Shown one piece after another: positions 36,021-43,978 of a stretch of DNA of 64,000 nt. Position 1 is the stretch's first letter. Each line of letters opens with the position of its first letter. The stretch is from JADKAV01 sp963769435 (GTDB lineage Bacteria > Actinomycetota > Actinomycetes > S36-B12 > UBA10799): positions 1,054,001 through 1,118,000 of the forward strand of contig CAVYLN010000002.1 of assembly GCA_963769435.1 (NCBI GenBank), written 5' to 3'. The notes below the pieces were generated by a model that saw nothing but the letters and a program-made list of their open reading frames with translations, was not told the origin of the DNA and did not search any database. The translations under genes were made by a program, and so were the position numbers.

Positions 36021-36399
36021 CGGGGTTCTCCCGATAGCCTCCTGCGACCAGCCCGGCCCGGCGTTCGAACACGTTGCGGGACCACCAGTCGCCGGTGCGC
36101 CACACAGAATAGGCCGCGGCGAGCACATAGGCGGGCCAGAACACCGGCCCCAAGAGGGCGTACTGACGCATGTGAACGCGCTCGTGGTTCCAGACCCTTT
36201 CCGGCAGGGTGGTGCGGCTGATGACCACGCAGCCGAGCGTGAAAGCGCCGGCGCGCGGGAATCGCCAGCGGTAACCGGTGGCCTCCCAGCCGGTTCCCCG
36301 ACGCCGCACATCACAACCGGCTGCCCGGGCGAAGGCCCAGCCACAGGGGGTCGTCAGATTGACCAGGTTGAGCAGTGACACCGGGTCGCTCACCGCCAT
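35962..36399 (-). CDS. Small metallopeptidase-like protein (HERVH motif)
   Basis: The 145-residue protein contains NHERVHMRQYALLGPVFWPAY, an HExxH zinc-binding motif followed by a membrane-like helix. NVFERRAG follows, recalling the N-x-x-E-x-x-A element seen after HExxH in some membrane-linked peptidase-like proteins. No named family is recognised. It overlaps gpgS upstream by 10 bases, so the two are probably co-transcribed. The 59-base 3' overlap with DUF3263 is unusual, and the C-terminal Ala/Gly tail could be mis-called. Confidence 0.6.
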   Translation of the reverse strand: MAVSDPVSLLNLVNLTTPCGWAFARAAGCDVRRRGTGWEATGYRWRFPRAGAFTLGCVVISRTTLPERVWNHERVHMRQYALLGPVFWPAYVLAAAYSVWRTGDWWSRNVFERRAGLVAGGYRENPVRRGARWRPGVTAAGAAGA

Positions 36400-37334
36400 T
36401 GCGACACCGGCGCACTCACCAGCGGCGGGCGTTCCACATCCACGACCGCGTGCCAGGTCCCCACGAAGTCATGCCCCACCCGGTCGAACTGCGCCATGGC
36501 CTGGCCCACCCCGCGGGAACTGTGGAGCTGGGGGTCCAGTCGGCGCAGGGCCGTCTGCATGATCTGGGCGGCCATCCGGCCCAGCTTCCGCTCGTCGTGG
36601 TGGCGGTGCAGGCGGACGCCGAGGTCGACCTGTGCGATCGCGTCCACCCCCAGCAACTCGGCGGTGTCCACCAGCATCGCGAACTCGACCCCGTAGCCGA
36701 CCGGGAAGGAGAGTTTCTCCAACAGACTGCGCCGGGCGGAGTACTCCCCCGCCAACGGCTGGATCACCCCGGCCAATTGTGGCCAGTAGAGGTTCAGTAG
36801 CGGCCGGGCGACCAGTTCCGTGACCCGTCCGCCGCCGGCCGGGACGGTGGTCTCACCCTCGACCAGGGGCCTCTCGTACACGGCCTTGCACAGGTGTATG
36901 CCGGGATCGGTCAGCAACGGCCCCAGCAGACCCGTGACGTACTGCGTGGTGAACGACCGCAGGTCGGCATCGATGAACACGACGAGATCCGCGTCGGTCG
37001 CCGCCAGCGCCCGCCACATGGCCTCCCCCTTGCCGGGCAGCGGCGGCAGCCCTGGGAAGACCTCGTCGAGGGCGACCACCCTCGCGCCCTGCGCACGGGC
37101 CACCGCCGCGGTCTCGTCGGTGGACCCGGAGTCCAGCACCACGAGGTCGTCGACGAGCGAGCCCAGCAGTTCGTCGTGGATGGTACGCACGATCTGGCCG
37201 ACGGTCCGTGCCTCGTTCAGCGCCGGCAGGATCACCGCGACGCTGTGCTCCTTGCGAGCCAGCAGCTCGTCGGCACGCCAATCATCGGCCGTGGAGGTGC
37301 GGCTGGCGAGCCAGGTCTCAACGTCGTCGGTCAC
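36390..37334 (-). CDS. gpgS: Glucosyl-3-phosphoglycerate synthase
   Basis: GpgS transfers glucose from NDP-glucose to 3-phosphoglycerate, the first step to glucosylglycerate and methylglucose lipopolysaccharides. The 314-residue GT81 protein has VAVILPALNEARTVGQIV, VVLDSGSTDETAAVA, LPGKGEAMWRAL, the metal-binding DxD-like FIDADLRSF, and LAGEYSARR with VGYGVEFAMLVD. This is full agreement with mycobacterial GpgS. It is divergent from the SAM riboswitch/thrC unit. Confidence 0.93.
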   Translation of the reverse strand: MTDDVETWLASRTSTADDWRADELLARKEHSVAVILPALNEARTVGQIVRTIHDELLGSLVDDLVVLDSGSTDETAAVARAQGARVVALDEVFPGLPPLPGKGEAMWRALAATDADLVVFIDADLRSFTTQYVTGLLGPLLTDPGIHLCKAVYERPLVEGETTVPAGGGRVTELVARPLLNLYWPQLAGVIQPLAGEYSARRSLLEKLSFPVGYGVEFAMLVDTAELLGVDAIAQVDLGVRLHRHHDERKLGRMAAQIMQTALRRLDPQLHSSRGVGQAMAQFDRVGHDFVGTWHAVVDVERPPLVSAPVSQWR

Positions 37335-37393
37335 ATGCCCCCCAGGACACCTCGGGTTCGGTCGTGTCCGACCAGCGTGTCACAATTCTCTAG

Positions 37394-37497
37394 ACCTCAT
37401 CCAGAGGGGCAGAGGGACCGGCCCGACGAAGCCCCGGCAACCTACCGTCCGCGGGAACGGTGCCAACTCCGGCCGCGAGAGCGGGAAGATGCGAAGG
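37394..37497 (+). promoter_or_regulatory. SAM-I (S-box) riboswitch before thrC
   Basis: The sequence carries the S-box core in order: CTCATCCAGAG (P1 5' strand), GAGGGACCGGCCC, GACGAAGCCCCGGCAACC, GGTGCCAACTCC, and GAAGATG (P1 3' strand at 37486-37491). The ribosome site GAAGGA (37493-37498) overlaps the P1 end, and the ATG is at 37504. There is no room for a terminator, so SAM most likely represses translation by keeping P1 closed. Confidence 0.92.
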
Positions 37498-37503
37498 ACT
37501 GTC

Positions 37504-38739
37504 ATGACGATCGATCTGGGCAACGCAGTCGGACTCACGTGTAGAGAGTGTTCCGCGTCCTACGAACTCGGTGCGGCGTACGCGTGCATTGAGTGCTTCG
37601 GACCACTCGAGGTGGCCTACGAATTCGGGCGGATGACCCGCGCCGACATCGAAAACGGTCCGACTTCGCTGTGGCGGTACCGCGGGCTTCTGCCAGTTCG
37701 GCCAACCGCTGCCGACGAGCCGAACCTCGCGCCGGGCTGGACACGACTGCACAAAGCCGACAACCTCGCAGCGGAACTGGGTATGCGCAGCCTGTGGGTC
37801 AAGGACGACTCCGGCAACCCGACCCACTCCTTCAAGGACCGCGTGGTCGCCGTGGCCCAATCCGCCGCCCGGGCACTGGGCCTGACGACGCTGGCGTGCG
37901 CGTCCACTGGCAATCTCGCCCACGCGGTGGCCGCGGCGGCGGCGTGTGGCGGCCAGGAGTCGGTCGTGGTGATCCCTCACGACCTGGAAGCGGGCAAGAC
38001 GATCACCACCGCGACCTACGGCGGCATCCTGCTGGCCGTGGAGGGCAACTACGACGACGTCAACCGGTTGTGTTCCGAGATCATCGGTGAGGACTTCTCC
38101 CAGACCTGGGGATTCGTGAATGTCAACATCCGCCCCTACTACGCTGAGGGCTCGAAGTCGGTCGGCTACGAGATCGCCGAACAACTGGGCTGGCGGACTC
38201 CCGCGCAGGTGGTGGCCCCGGTCGCCTCCGGTTCCCTGCTGACCAAGGTGGACAAGGCCTGGCGCGAGTTGGCCGGCCTCGGTCTCATCGAGGAGTCCGA
38301 CTACAAGGTCTTCGGCGCCCAGGCAACGGGGTGTTCGCCGGTGGCCCAGGCCTTCGACGCCGGCTGGGACGTCGTGAAGCCGGTGAAGCCGGCCACGATC
38401 GCGAAGTCACTGGCCATCGGGAACCCCGCCGACGGCCCGTACGCACTGGACGTGGTGCGGCGCACCGGCGGATCCATCGCGGCGGTCAGCGACGACGAGG
38501 TCGTCGAGGGCATCCGCCTGCTGGCCCGCACGGAGGGAATCTTCGCGGAGACCGCTGGCGGCGTCGTCGTCGCCACACTGCGGCACCTCATCAAGGAAGG
38601 GGCACTCGACCCGGAGGCCGAGACCGTCATCCTGAACACCGGCGACGGGCTCAAGACGCTCGATGCGGTGATGGGGTTCGCCCGGCCCACCGCCACCATC
38701 CGTCCCGATGTCGACGAGGTTCGCTCAGCGGTCTGCTGA
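37504..38739 (+). CDS. thrC: Threonine synthase
   Basis: ThrC converts O-phosphohomoserine to threonine with PLP. The ATG at 37504 is placed directly after the riboswitch; the longer upstream open frame would translate the riboswitch and is rejected. The 411-residue protein begins with a zinc-ribbon-like N-terminus (Cys13, Cys16, Cys28, Cys31). The PLP lysine is Lys111 in NPTHSFKDRV, with ASTGNLAHAVAAAA as the phosphate-binding loop. Homoserine phosphate is the branch point with methionine, which explains SAM control. Confidence 0.94.
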   Translation: MTIDLGNAVGLTCRECSASYELGAAYACIECFGPLEVAYEFGRMTRADIENGPTSLWRYRGLLPVRPTAADEPNLAPGWTRLHKADNLAAELGMRSLWVKDDSGNPTHSFKDRVVAVAQSAARALGLTTLACASTGNLAHAVAAAAACGGQESVVVIPHDLEAGKTITTATYGGILLAVEGNYDDVNRLCSEIIGEDFSQTWGFVNVNIRPYYAEGSKSVGYEIAEQLGWRTPAQVVAPVASGSLLTKVDKAWRELAGLGLIEESDYKVFGAQATGCSPVAQAFDAGWDVVKPVKPATIAKSLAIGNPADGPYALDVVRRTGGSIAAVSDDEVVEGIRLLARTEGIFAETAGGVVVATLRHLIKEGALDPEAETVILNTGDGLKTLDAVMGFARPTATIRPDVDEVRSAVC

Positions 38740-38888
38740 CACTGTCGCGAAATCCGTTTCGGGATACATACGGCGGGTCTGTGGACGAGTGGCCCCATGA
38801 CCTGCGTACACTGGTCATGATCACATCGTGATCCCGCGTTACCAAAGGTCGCGTGGCTTTCAGAAACACAGCAAGGACAACACAACAC

Positions 38889-39101
38889 ATGAGCAGTGTC
38901 AGCGGAACCGTGAAGTGGTTCAACGCCGAGAAGGGCTACGGCTTCCTCTCCCTGGACGACCAAGAAGGCGATGTCTTCGTGCACTGGAGCGCAATCCAGT
39001 CCGACGGCTACAAGTCGCTTCAGGAAGGTCAGCGAGTCGAGTTCACCATCGTGCAAGGACCGAAGGGCGCGCAGGCGGACACCGTCGTGCCGTTGTCCTG
39101 A
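38889..39101 (+). CDS. Cold-shock domain protein (CspA family)
   Basis: The 70-residue protein is a single cold-shock domain with RNP1 KGYGFLSL and RNP2 DVFVHWSA, binding single-stranded RNA or DNA as a chaperone. The 149-base leader has a GATCACATCGTGATC hairpin (38819-38833) and could fold, as in other csp leaders. Its transcript ends at the strong hairpin at 39112-39149. Confidence 0.95.
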   Translation: MSSVSGTVKWFNAEKGYGFLSLDDQEGDVFVHWSAIQSDGYKSLQEGQRVEFTIVQGPKGAQADTVVPLS

Positions 39102-39111
39102 ATCGAGCCTT

Positions 39112-39149
39112 CACGAAGGGCCGGGTGAGTGATCACCCGGCCCTTCGTG
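39112..39149 (+). terminator. Terminator hairpin after cold-shock gene
   Basis: A 17-base perfect stem CACGAAGGGCCGGGTGA (39112-39128) pairs with 39133-39149 around a GTGA tetraloop, starting 10 bases after the stop. No T-run follows, typical of high-GC genomes. Confidence 0.88.
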
Positions 39150-39229
39150 CATCCAGAGCACCCCACCAGCAGCGGGACTGCCCGTGTCCCTCTGGTGCCG
39201 GCCCGGGGATCGGCGCTTAGTCTGGAGGG

Positions 39230-39499
39230 GTGATCGGATACGTGACGTGGGCGCTGAACATCTTCTTCCTGGGTATGGCGGTGTTCGCCCTGGTTGACGT
39301 GATCCGCAGGCCCCAGCAGGCCTTTCCCGCGGTCGAGCGGCAATCAAAGGTCGCCTGGGGTATCTTCACCGGGATCAGCGCCGCGGTCATCCTCGTGTTC
39401 GGGGCCGTGAACTTCCTCGGCATCATCGGCGTGATCGTGACCATGTTCTATCTCGTGGACGTCCGCCCGAAGGTCCGGGAGATCTCAGGGAGTCGATGA
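39230..39499 (+). CDS. DUF2516 membrane protein
   Basis: The GTG at 39230 gives 89 residues with two to three membrane helices (VTWALNIFFLGMAVFALVDV, WGIFTGISAAVILVFGAV, IIGVIVTMFYLVDVRP). This matches DUF2516, the Rv0476 type, which lies beside hbhA in mycobacteria. Here the HBHA-like gene is two genes away, so the neighbourhood is conserved. Function is unknown. Confidence 0.87.
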   Translation: MIGYVTWALNIFFLGMAVFALVDVIRRPQQAFPAVERQSKVAWGIFTGISAAVILVFGAVNFLGIIGVIVTMFYLVDVRPKVREISGSR

Positions 39500-40248
39500 G
39501 CGGGCCGGTAGGACAGGTCACGCGGGGCACGACCGCCGACAATAGGCTGCGCCGTTTCGACCGTTGGATCACACACCTCTCCGGTCGCGTTCTCGGTGCC
39601 GCCGAGCGGCCGCTCGCGGTGGACCTCGGCTTCGGCGCCTCCCCCACGACCACCCTCGAATGGCAGCGCGCGCTCACAGGCGTCAATCCGGGCGTCCGCG
39701 TGATCGGGGTGGAGATCGATCGCGGCCGGGTCGCAGCCGCGCAGGGGATGATCGAGGCCCTTCATGGGGGTTTCGAGATTCCCACACAGCAGGCACCCCT
39801 GCTGGTCAGGGCCGCCAATGTGTTGCGGCAGTATCCCCGTGACGAGGTCGAGGCTGCGTGGCGACTCATGGCAGGACGTCTCGCGCCCGGCGGCTGGCTC
39901 GTCGATGGGACGTGTGACGAGCAGGGCCGCCTGGCCGCGATGGTGAGCGTCGACGAACGTGGGCAGCCGGCCTGGTTCACCGTCTCGTGCCGGCTCGCCG
40001 GGCTGGAGCACCCGAGCCAGCTGGCCGCACGGCTGCCCAAGGTCCTGATACACGACAATGTGCCCGGAACGGCGATCCATCAACTGCTACTCGACATGGA
40101 TCGGGCATGGGACGCTGCGCCCCGGTGGGGCGCCAGGCAGCGATGGATCGCGATGGCTGAATCGCTGCGGGACACATGGCACGTTCGCGACGGGGCCGCA
40201 CGGTGGCGCTTGGGCGAACTCACGGTGCCCTGGCAGCACCTCGCCTGA
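39496..40248 (+). CDS. Class I SAM-dependent methyltransferase
   Basis: The 250-residue protein has the SAM-binding motif I LAVDLGFGASPTTTLEW and a motif II-like acidic strand VIGVEIDRGRVAAA. ERLAPGG-type wording is present as GRLAPGGWLVDGTCDEQGR. The target is unknown. It overlaps the DUF2516 stop by 4 bases (ATGA) and converges on the HBHA-like gene. Confidence 0.82.
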   Translation: MSGPVGQVTRGTTADNRLRRFDRWITHLSGRVLGAAERPLAVDLGFGASPTTTLEWQRALTGVNPGVRVIGVEIDRGRVAAAQGMIEALHGGFEIPTQQAPLLVRAANVLRQYPRDEVEAAWRLMAGRLAPGGWLVDGTCDEQGRLAAMVSVDERGQPAWFTVSCRLAGLEHPSQLAARLPKVLIHDNVPGTAIHQLLLDMDRAWDAAPRWGARQRWIAMAESLRDTWHVRDGAARWRLGELTVPWQHLA

Positions 40249-40286
40249 CCTGGCGCGGACTGTGCGCTGCCGCCGCGACCCGGCGG

Positions 40287-40327
40287 ACACGACGAAGGCC
40301 CCCACGTTTCCGCAGGGGCCCTCGTGT
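40287..40327. terminator. Bidirectional terminator-like hairpin
   Basis: ACACGA (40287-40292) pairs with TCGTGT (40322-40327) and GGCCCC with GGGGCC inside, separated by small internal loops. It lies between the methyltransferase stop and the convergent HBHA-like stop (40335). Confidence 0.72.
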
Positions 40328-40334
40328 GTTTCAG

Positions 40335-40868
40335 CTATCGACCGATGGTCTCGCGAACCTTGTCGACGGCCGACTCGGCCCGCTTGCGCAGGTCGGCGGC
40401 GGAGTCCTCGGCGCGGGTCCGCAGGTCAGCAGCGGAGTCCTCGGCCCGCTCGCGCAGGTCGACGACGATGCTCTCGGCCCGGTCCTGCACTGCCTCGAAC
40501 TTCGGCATCTCGAACTTCGGCAGCTCGAACTTCGGCAGCTCGATCTTGGGAAGCTCGAAGGGAAGCTCGAACTTGGGCAGCTCGAACGGCAGCAGCGCCA
40601 GCAGACGGTCCTTGGTCTCGGTCGCCTTGACCTGTGCGGTGTTGGCGGCCTCGGTGGCCTTGGCCTGCGTGGTCTTGACGGCCTCGGTCACAGCCGGCTT
40701 GGCAGTCGTCGTGGTCTTCTTGGCGGCGGCGGTGGTCTTCGCCGGTGCCTTCTTGGCCGCAGCAGCGGTCTTGGCCGGAGCCTTCTTCGCCGCAGTGGCC
40801 TTCTTGGCCGGGGCCTTCTTGGCCGGGGCCTTCTTCGCAGTGGTGGTCTTGGCAGTGGTAGCCATCAT
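40335..40868 (-). CDS. HBHA-like protein with Lys/Ala repeats at the N-terminus
   Basis: The 177-residue protein has three low-complexity parts. Residues 7-58 are Lys/Ala/Thr/Pro repeats (AKKAPAKKAPAKKA), like histone H1 or the HBHA heparin-binding tail. Residues 95-125 repeat FELPK-type units (LPKFELPFELPKIELPK). Residues 129-175 are a coiled coil with RAEDSAADLR repeats. Mycobacterial HBHA has coil first and Lys/Ala tail last, so the order is permuted. The gene lies after an XRE regulator and near DUF2516, as hbhA does (Rv0474-Rv0476). The start is one of two adjacent ATGs (40868 or 40865) overlapping the regulator stop. Confidence 0.78.
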   Translation of the reverse strand: MMATTAKTTTAKKAPAKKAPAKKATAAKKAPAKTAAAAKKAPAKTTAAAKKTTTTAKPAVTEAVKTTQAKATEAANTAQVKATETKDRLLALLPFELPKFELPFELPKIELPKFELPKFEMPKFEAVQDRAESIVVDLRERAEDSAADLRTRAEDSAADLRKRAESAVDKVRETIGR

Positions 40869-41305
40869 TTGTCCTTTCGTGGGGTTGCGGAACGCCGGGT
40901 CTCAGCGTGTGGACCCGACTCGGCCCGCGTCTGCGGGCCCGAGTGCGTGTCCTCACCGCGGTGTGCGGCGTTCTCGGATTGGAACGCCGCGTAGATCTCC
41001 AGAAGCGACTGGCGTTGACGTTCGGTCAACGTCGTGTCGCCGGCCAAAGCCGCCGTTACCGACGGATCCCCTTGCCGTGGCTCGAGGATTCCCGCACGTT
41101 CGTACAGGGACTCGGCGGAGATCTTCAGTGCCTTCGCAATCTGTGCCAGAATTTCGGCACTCGGCTTGCGAAGGCCCCGTTCGACCTGACTGAGATATGG
41201 GTTCGACACATCCGCGGCCTGTGCCAACTGTCGCAACGAGAGTTGCGCGGCGGCACGTTGCTCGCGGATGTATTCACCCACACTCGCCATGTCGATCCGA
41301 GCCAT
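40865..41305 (-). CDS. XRE-family transcriptional regulator
   Basis: The 146-residue protein has an N-terminal helix-turn-helix (REQRAAAQLSLRQLAQAADV, SNPYLSQVERGLRKPSAEIL) followed by a 70-residue charged tail. It resembles Rv0474. It is co-transcribed with the HBHA-like gene (overlapping stop/start). An 18-bp palindrome ends 21 bases upstream of its start and is a likely autoregulatory operator. Confidence 0.9.
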   Translation of the reverse strand: MARIDMASVGEYIREQRAAAQLSLRQLAQAADVSNPYLSQVERGLRKPSAEILAQIAKALKISAESLYERAGILEPRQGDPSVTAALAGDTTLTERQRQSLLEIYAAFQSENAAHRGEDTHSGPQTRAESGPHAETRRSATPRKDK

Positions 41306-41325
41306 GACTCAAGGGTGACACCGAC

Positions 41326-41343
41326 TGCTTGCAATTGCAAGCA
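41326..41343. promoter_or_regulatory. 18-bp perfect palindrome, probable XRE operator
   Basis: TGCTTGCAATTGCAAGCA is a perfect palindrome upstream of the XRE gene start (41305). A further half-like GCAAGCA lies about 5 bases beyond it. The AT-rich centre stands out in GC-rich surroundings. Its size and place fit a dimeric helix-turn-helix repressor site controlling the regulator and the HBHA-like gene. Confidence 0.75.
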
Positions 41344-41377
41344 CCCAGCAAGCACACTGGGTGGAATGCGGCGCAGA

Positions 41378-42367
41378 TCACATAGACAGGTCGTCGGCGA
41401 TGCCGGCAGCCGCCTCCGCGAGGCTCGATGACGGTCTGAGCCACCCCACCGGCCGGCCCCCGCCGAGCACCGGCTGGCGCTGCTGATCGGCCAGCAGTCC
41501 GGCATCGACCCCCAGCCCGGCTAGGGTTGCCGCCGCGACCACTGGCCGGGCCCGCTGTCCACCGTCCTCGATCTTGAGGGCGACCCCGAATCGACGCCCG
41601 TCGACCTCCATCACCATGGCCTGCACGGACTCGGCCCCATCCTTGGCCACGAGGCCTGGCACCACGCGCATGAGTTGAGTGACATCGCGATCCGTGCCCC
41701 CGCAATATTCGGGATTTGCAGACATCGCCGCAGCCACGCGGGCCCCTGACGTGGTCGAAGGCAGCCGGACCATTGCCCGGGCCAGAGCCACCAGCGGCAA
41801 CCCCCACAACGGTGCGCCGCAGCCGTCGGTGCTCGGCGGGCCCGGTTCACAGCCCGCCAGGACACCGATCGTGTGGTGCAGGTGCTGCTGCAGGGGGTGG
41901 GACGGCTCGAGGTAGTCCCGTGTGGACCAGCCGTTGACCACACAGGTGCTGAGCATGGCGGCATGTTTGCCCGAGCAGTTCATCACGATCCGGGAGGGGG
42001 ACTCGCCGGCGAGGATGAAGGCTTCCCGGGCCAACTCGCCGTAGGGCCGGTCAGGGGGGCACTGCAGTTCCTGTTCGCTGAGCCCTGCGCGCAGGAGCAT
42101 CCGCCGTACCCCGGCGATGTGGAAGGGCTCCCCGGAATGCGACGCGGCCGCCAGTGCCAGGTCGGGGCCGTCGATGTCGAGGCCGGCATCCAGCATCCCT
42201 GCGGCCTGCAGCGGTTTCACCGCGGACCTCGGATAGATCACCTGATGAGGATCGCCAAGGCTCCAGCCGATGGTCCCGGCGTCGTCCACGACCACCAGGT
42301 GCCCACGGTGCCGGGATTCGACCATGCCGCCGCGCTCGACCTCGGCGAGCACCGGGGCAGAGGTCAC
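41378..42367 (-). CDS. L-asparaginase, asparaginase II family
   Basis: The 329-residue protein belongs to the asparaginase II family typified by the Rhizobium etli enzyme, unrelated to E. coli AnsB. Conserved segments are ERGGMVESRHRG, YPRSAVKPLQA, the ASHSGEP nucleophile region, NCSGKHAAML with its SxxK-like Ser-Gly-Lys, and DGCGAPLW. It should hydrolyse asparagine to aspartate and ammonia. Its start overlaps the RsiG-like stop by 4 bases. Confidence 0.9.
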   Translation of the reverse strand: MTSAPVLAEVERGGMVESRHRGHLVVVDDAGTIGWSLGDPHQVIYPRSAVKPLQAAGMLDAGLDIDGPDLALAAASHSGEPFHIAGVRRMLLRAGLSEQELQCPPDRPYGELAREAFILAGESPSRIVMNCSGKHAAMLSTCVVNGWSTRDYLEPSHPLQQHLHHTIGVLAGCEPGPPSTDGCGAPLWGLPLVALARAMVRLPSTTSGARVAAAMSANPEYCGGTDRDVTQLMRVVPGLVAKDGAESVQAMVMEVDGRRFGVALKIEDGGQRARPVVAAATLAGLGVDAGLLADQQRQPVLGGGRPVGWLRPSSSLAEAAAGIADDLSM

Positions 42368-42919
42368 GCAGGACCCTTCAGCGCACTGTCGGGACGGGCT
42401 TCGCCGGTCCGGTAGCGGCGCGCCAGCTCCTCCGTGAGTTTGCCATGCACGTCATGCACTCGATGCCGGACGTCGGAGACCTCTCGCTCCATGTCCCGCA
42501 ACTCGTCGAGGCGCGTATCAAGTTCCGAATCACTCATCGCGGAGTACTCGTCCAACCCGGCCCGCGCGATCAGGCGTTCGACCGCACGACGGCCCGCCCC
42601 CGGAGAATCGATGACATCGATGCCGACGGGATGGCTGCCCGGACCCATCTGGGTGGCCAGCGAGGCGACGAGCGCCGCAATATCCAGGTCCCGGCCACTC
42701 TCGGCCCGGCCATCGCTGCGCATCGCGACGTTCGCTTCGAGGATGTCGATACGTCCGTGGAGCATCCGGCGCAGGTAGGAAAGCCACGCCTCCTCCCGGT
42801 CCACCTGTAGGCGGCGGTCGCGCAGACACGGCGAGCGGGATTGTCTGCAGATCGGTCAGGAACTCCTCAGCCAGGATCCGATCGAGAGCCCGATTCCCCT
42901 GCGGTTTGACCAACGCCAC
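42364..42919 (-). CDS. RsiG-like (AmfC-type) protein, one frameshift
   Basis: RsiG is the c-di-GMP-dependent anti-sigma factor of Streptomyces WhiG. The GTG at 42919 starts ALVKPQGNRALDRILAEEFL, with DLQTIPLAV. An extra base near 42826 then shifts to the frame with QVDREEAWLSYLRRMLHGRIDI. There E-x3-S-x2-R-x3-H-x3-D fits the RsiG c-di-GMP motif E-x3-S-x2-R-x3-Q-x3-D, with Gln replaced by His. A C-terminal helix pair follows. Corrected length is about 184 residues. Whether a WhiG-type sigma factor exists elsewhere is unknown. Confidence 0.78.
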
Positions 42920-43045
42920 GTCTGCAACTGTACGACTTGTCCGCTTCGGCGGTGGTGGGAAGTCGTCCAATCGGCGCAAATCTCGAAGTGCCCGGCCGAC
43001 AACGAGTGGTTCAACCCGGGGTCTCGACGCGCCGACACTACGGGT

Positions 43046-43954
43046 ATGGATGTTGCCGCCGAACTCGCCGCCCAGGCGACCCGCGGAGCCACCGGACGCT
43101 TGGATGTGGTCTCGGGCCGACTCCCAAGCGCACATCCACCTGCATGGTGGCCGCGTCGCTCTGCTGACCGGTGCCCAGACTCCCCCGGCACTGGGCATGC
43201 GGCTGGTCAGCGGCGGGCTACTGAGTCTGACGAACCTGGGATCCGCGCTGGCCACCCAGGACAAGCATCCCAACATGCGCCTCGGGGATGTACTCGTGCG
43301 CATGGGCCTCGTCGACCGGGCGGACGTGGAGGCGGTCGCCTGGGAACAGATGTGCGACGACATGGCCGACATCCTGACCTGGCCCGAACCCACCGTGACC
43401 TTCACCGACGCGGAGTCCGGCGTGGTCCCGCCACCCGGACCGAGTGTCGAGGAGCTGCTGGCCGCAGCAGCCCAGCGCGCTTCTCAGTGGCAGCACGTCG
43501 TGCGCGAGATCGGGGGTCCCGATACCGTCCCGGCCCTGTCCGACGATGTGATGCTGGCCAAGGACGTCGCGTTACGTCCCACCGACTGGGCCGTGCTGTG
43601 CCGGGTCGATGGACGCCGCAGTCTGCGCACCATCGCCAAGGAGTCGGGTTTCACCCTCCTGGAGGCCGCGTCGATCCTCCGAGGCCTGCTGGCGGCGGGG
43701 CTTACCAGTGTGCCTGTCAAGCGCGTCGCTCCGGCGTCATCACGCGTCCACCGGATTGGTCCCCGCCCCCGCCGCCACCAGCCGTTCTGCCGCAGCCACG
43801 CGTCGCACCGCCCAGCACGTCCCGCGACGCACAGCCGTCACCGGTTGACTCACCCTGGTCCGTGGAGGAGTTCGACGACCCGGCGGACCTGCTGCGGGAG
43901 TTGTCGCAACTCGGCGGCAGCGACCGACCTCCGCGGCGGCGCGGCGCACGCTGA
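43046..43954 (+). CDS. DUF4388-like protein (two compensating frameshifts)
   Basis: The ATG at 43046 starts DVAAELAAQATRGATGRLDV. An extra base near 43117 moves the reading to the frame with QAHIHLHGGRVALLTGAQTP, RLGDVLVRMGLVDRADVEAV and a winged-helix-like ALRPTDWAVLCRVDGRRSL. A missing base near 43740 returns it to the first frame with a Pro-rich linker and SVEEFDDPADLLRELSQLGG. The whole is about 302 residues. DUF4388-type domains occur in bacterial signalling proteins; the role here is unknown. Confidence 0.6.
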   Translation: MDVAAELAAQATRGATGRLDVVSGRLPSAHPPAWWPRRSADRCPDSPGTGHAAGQRRATESDEPGIRAGHPGQASQHAPRGCTRAHGPRRPGGRGGGRLGTDVRRHGRHPDLARTHRDLHRRGVRRGPATRTECRGAAGRSSPARFSVAARRARDRGSRYRPGPVRRCDAGQGRRVTSHRLGRAVPGRWTPQSAHHRQGVGFHPPGGRVDPPRPAGGGAYQCACQARRSGVITRPPDWSPPPPPPAVLPQPRVAPPSTSRDAQPSPVDSPWSVEEFDDPADLLRELSQLGGSDRPPRRRGAR

Positions 43955-43978
43955 CGCCGTGGCGATAGCCTGCTGGCT

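Noticed and set aside
36820..37503. Long N-terminal extension of thrC
   Set aside because: It runs antisense to gpgS and through the SAM riboswitch, with no conserved protein sequence.
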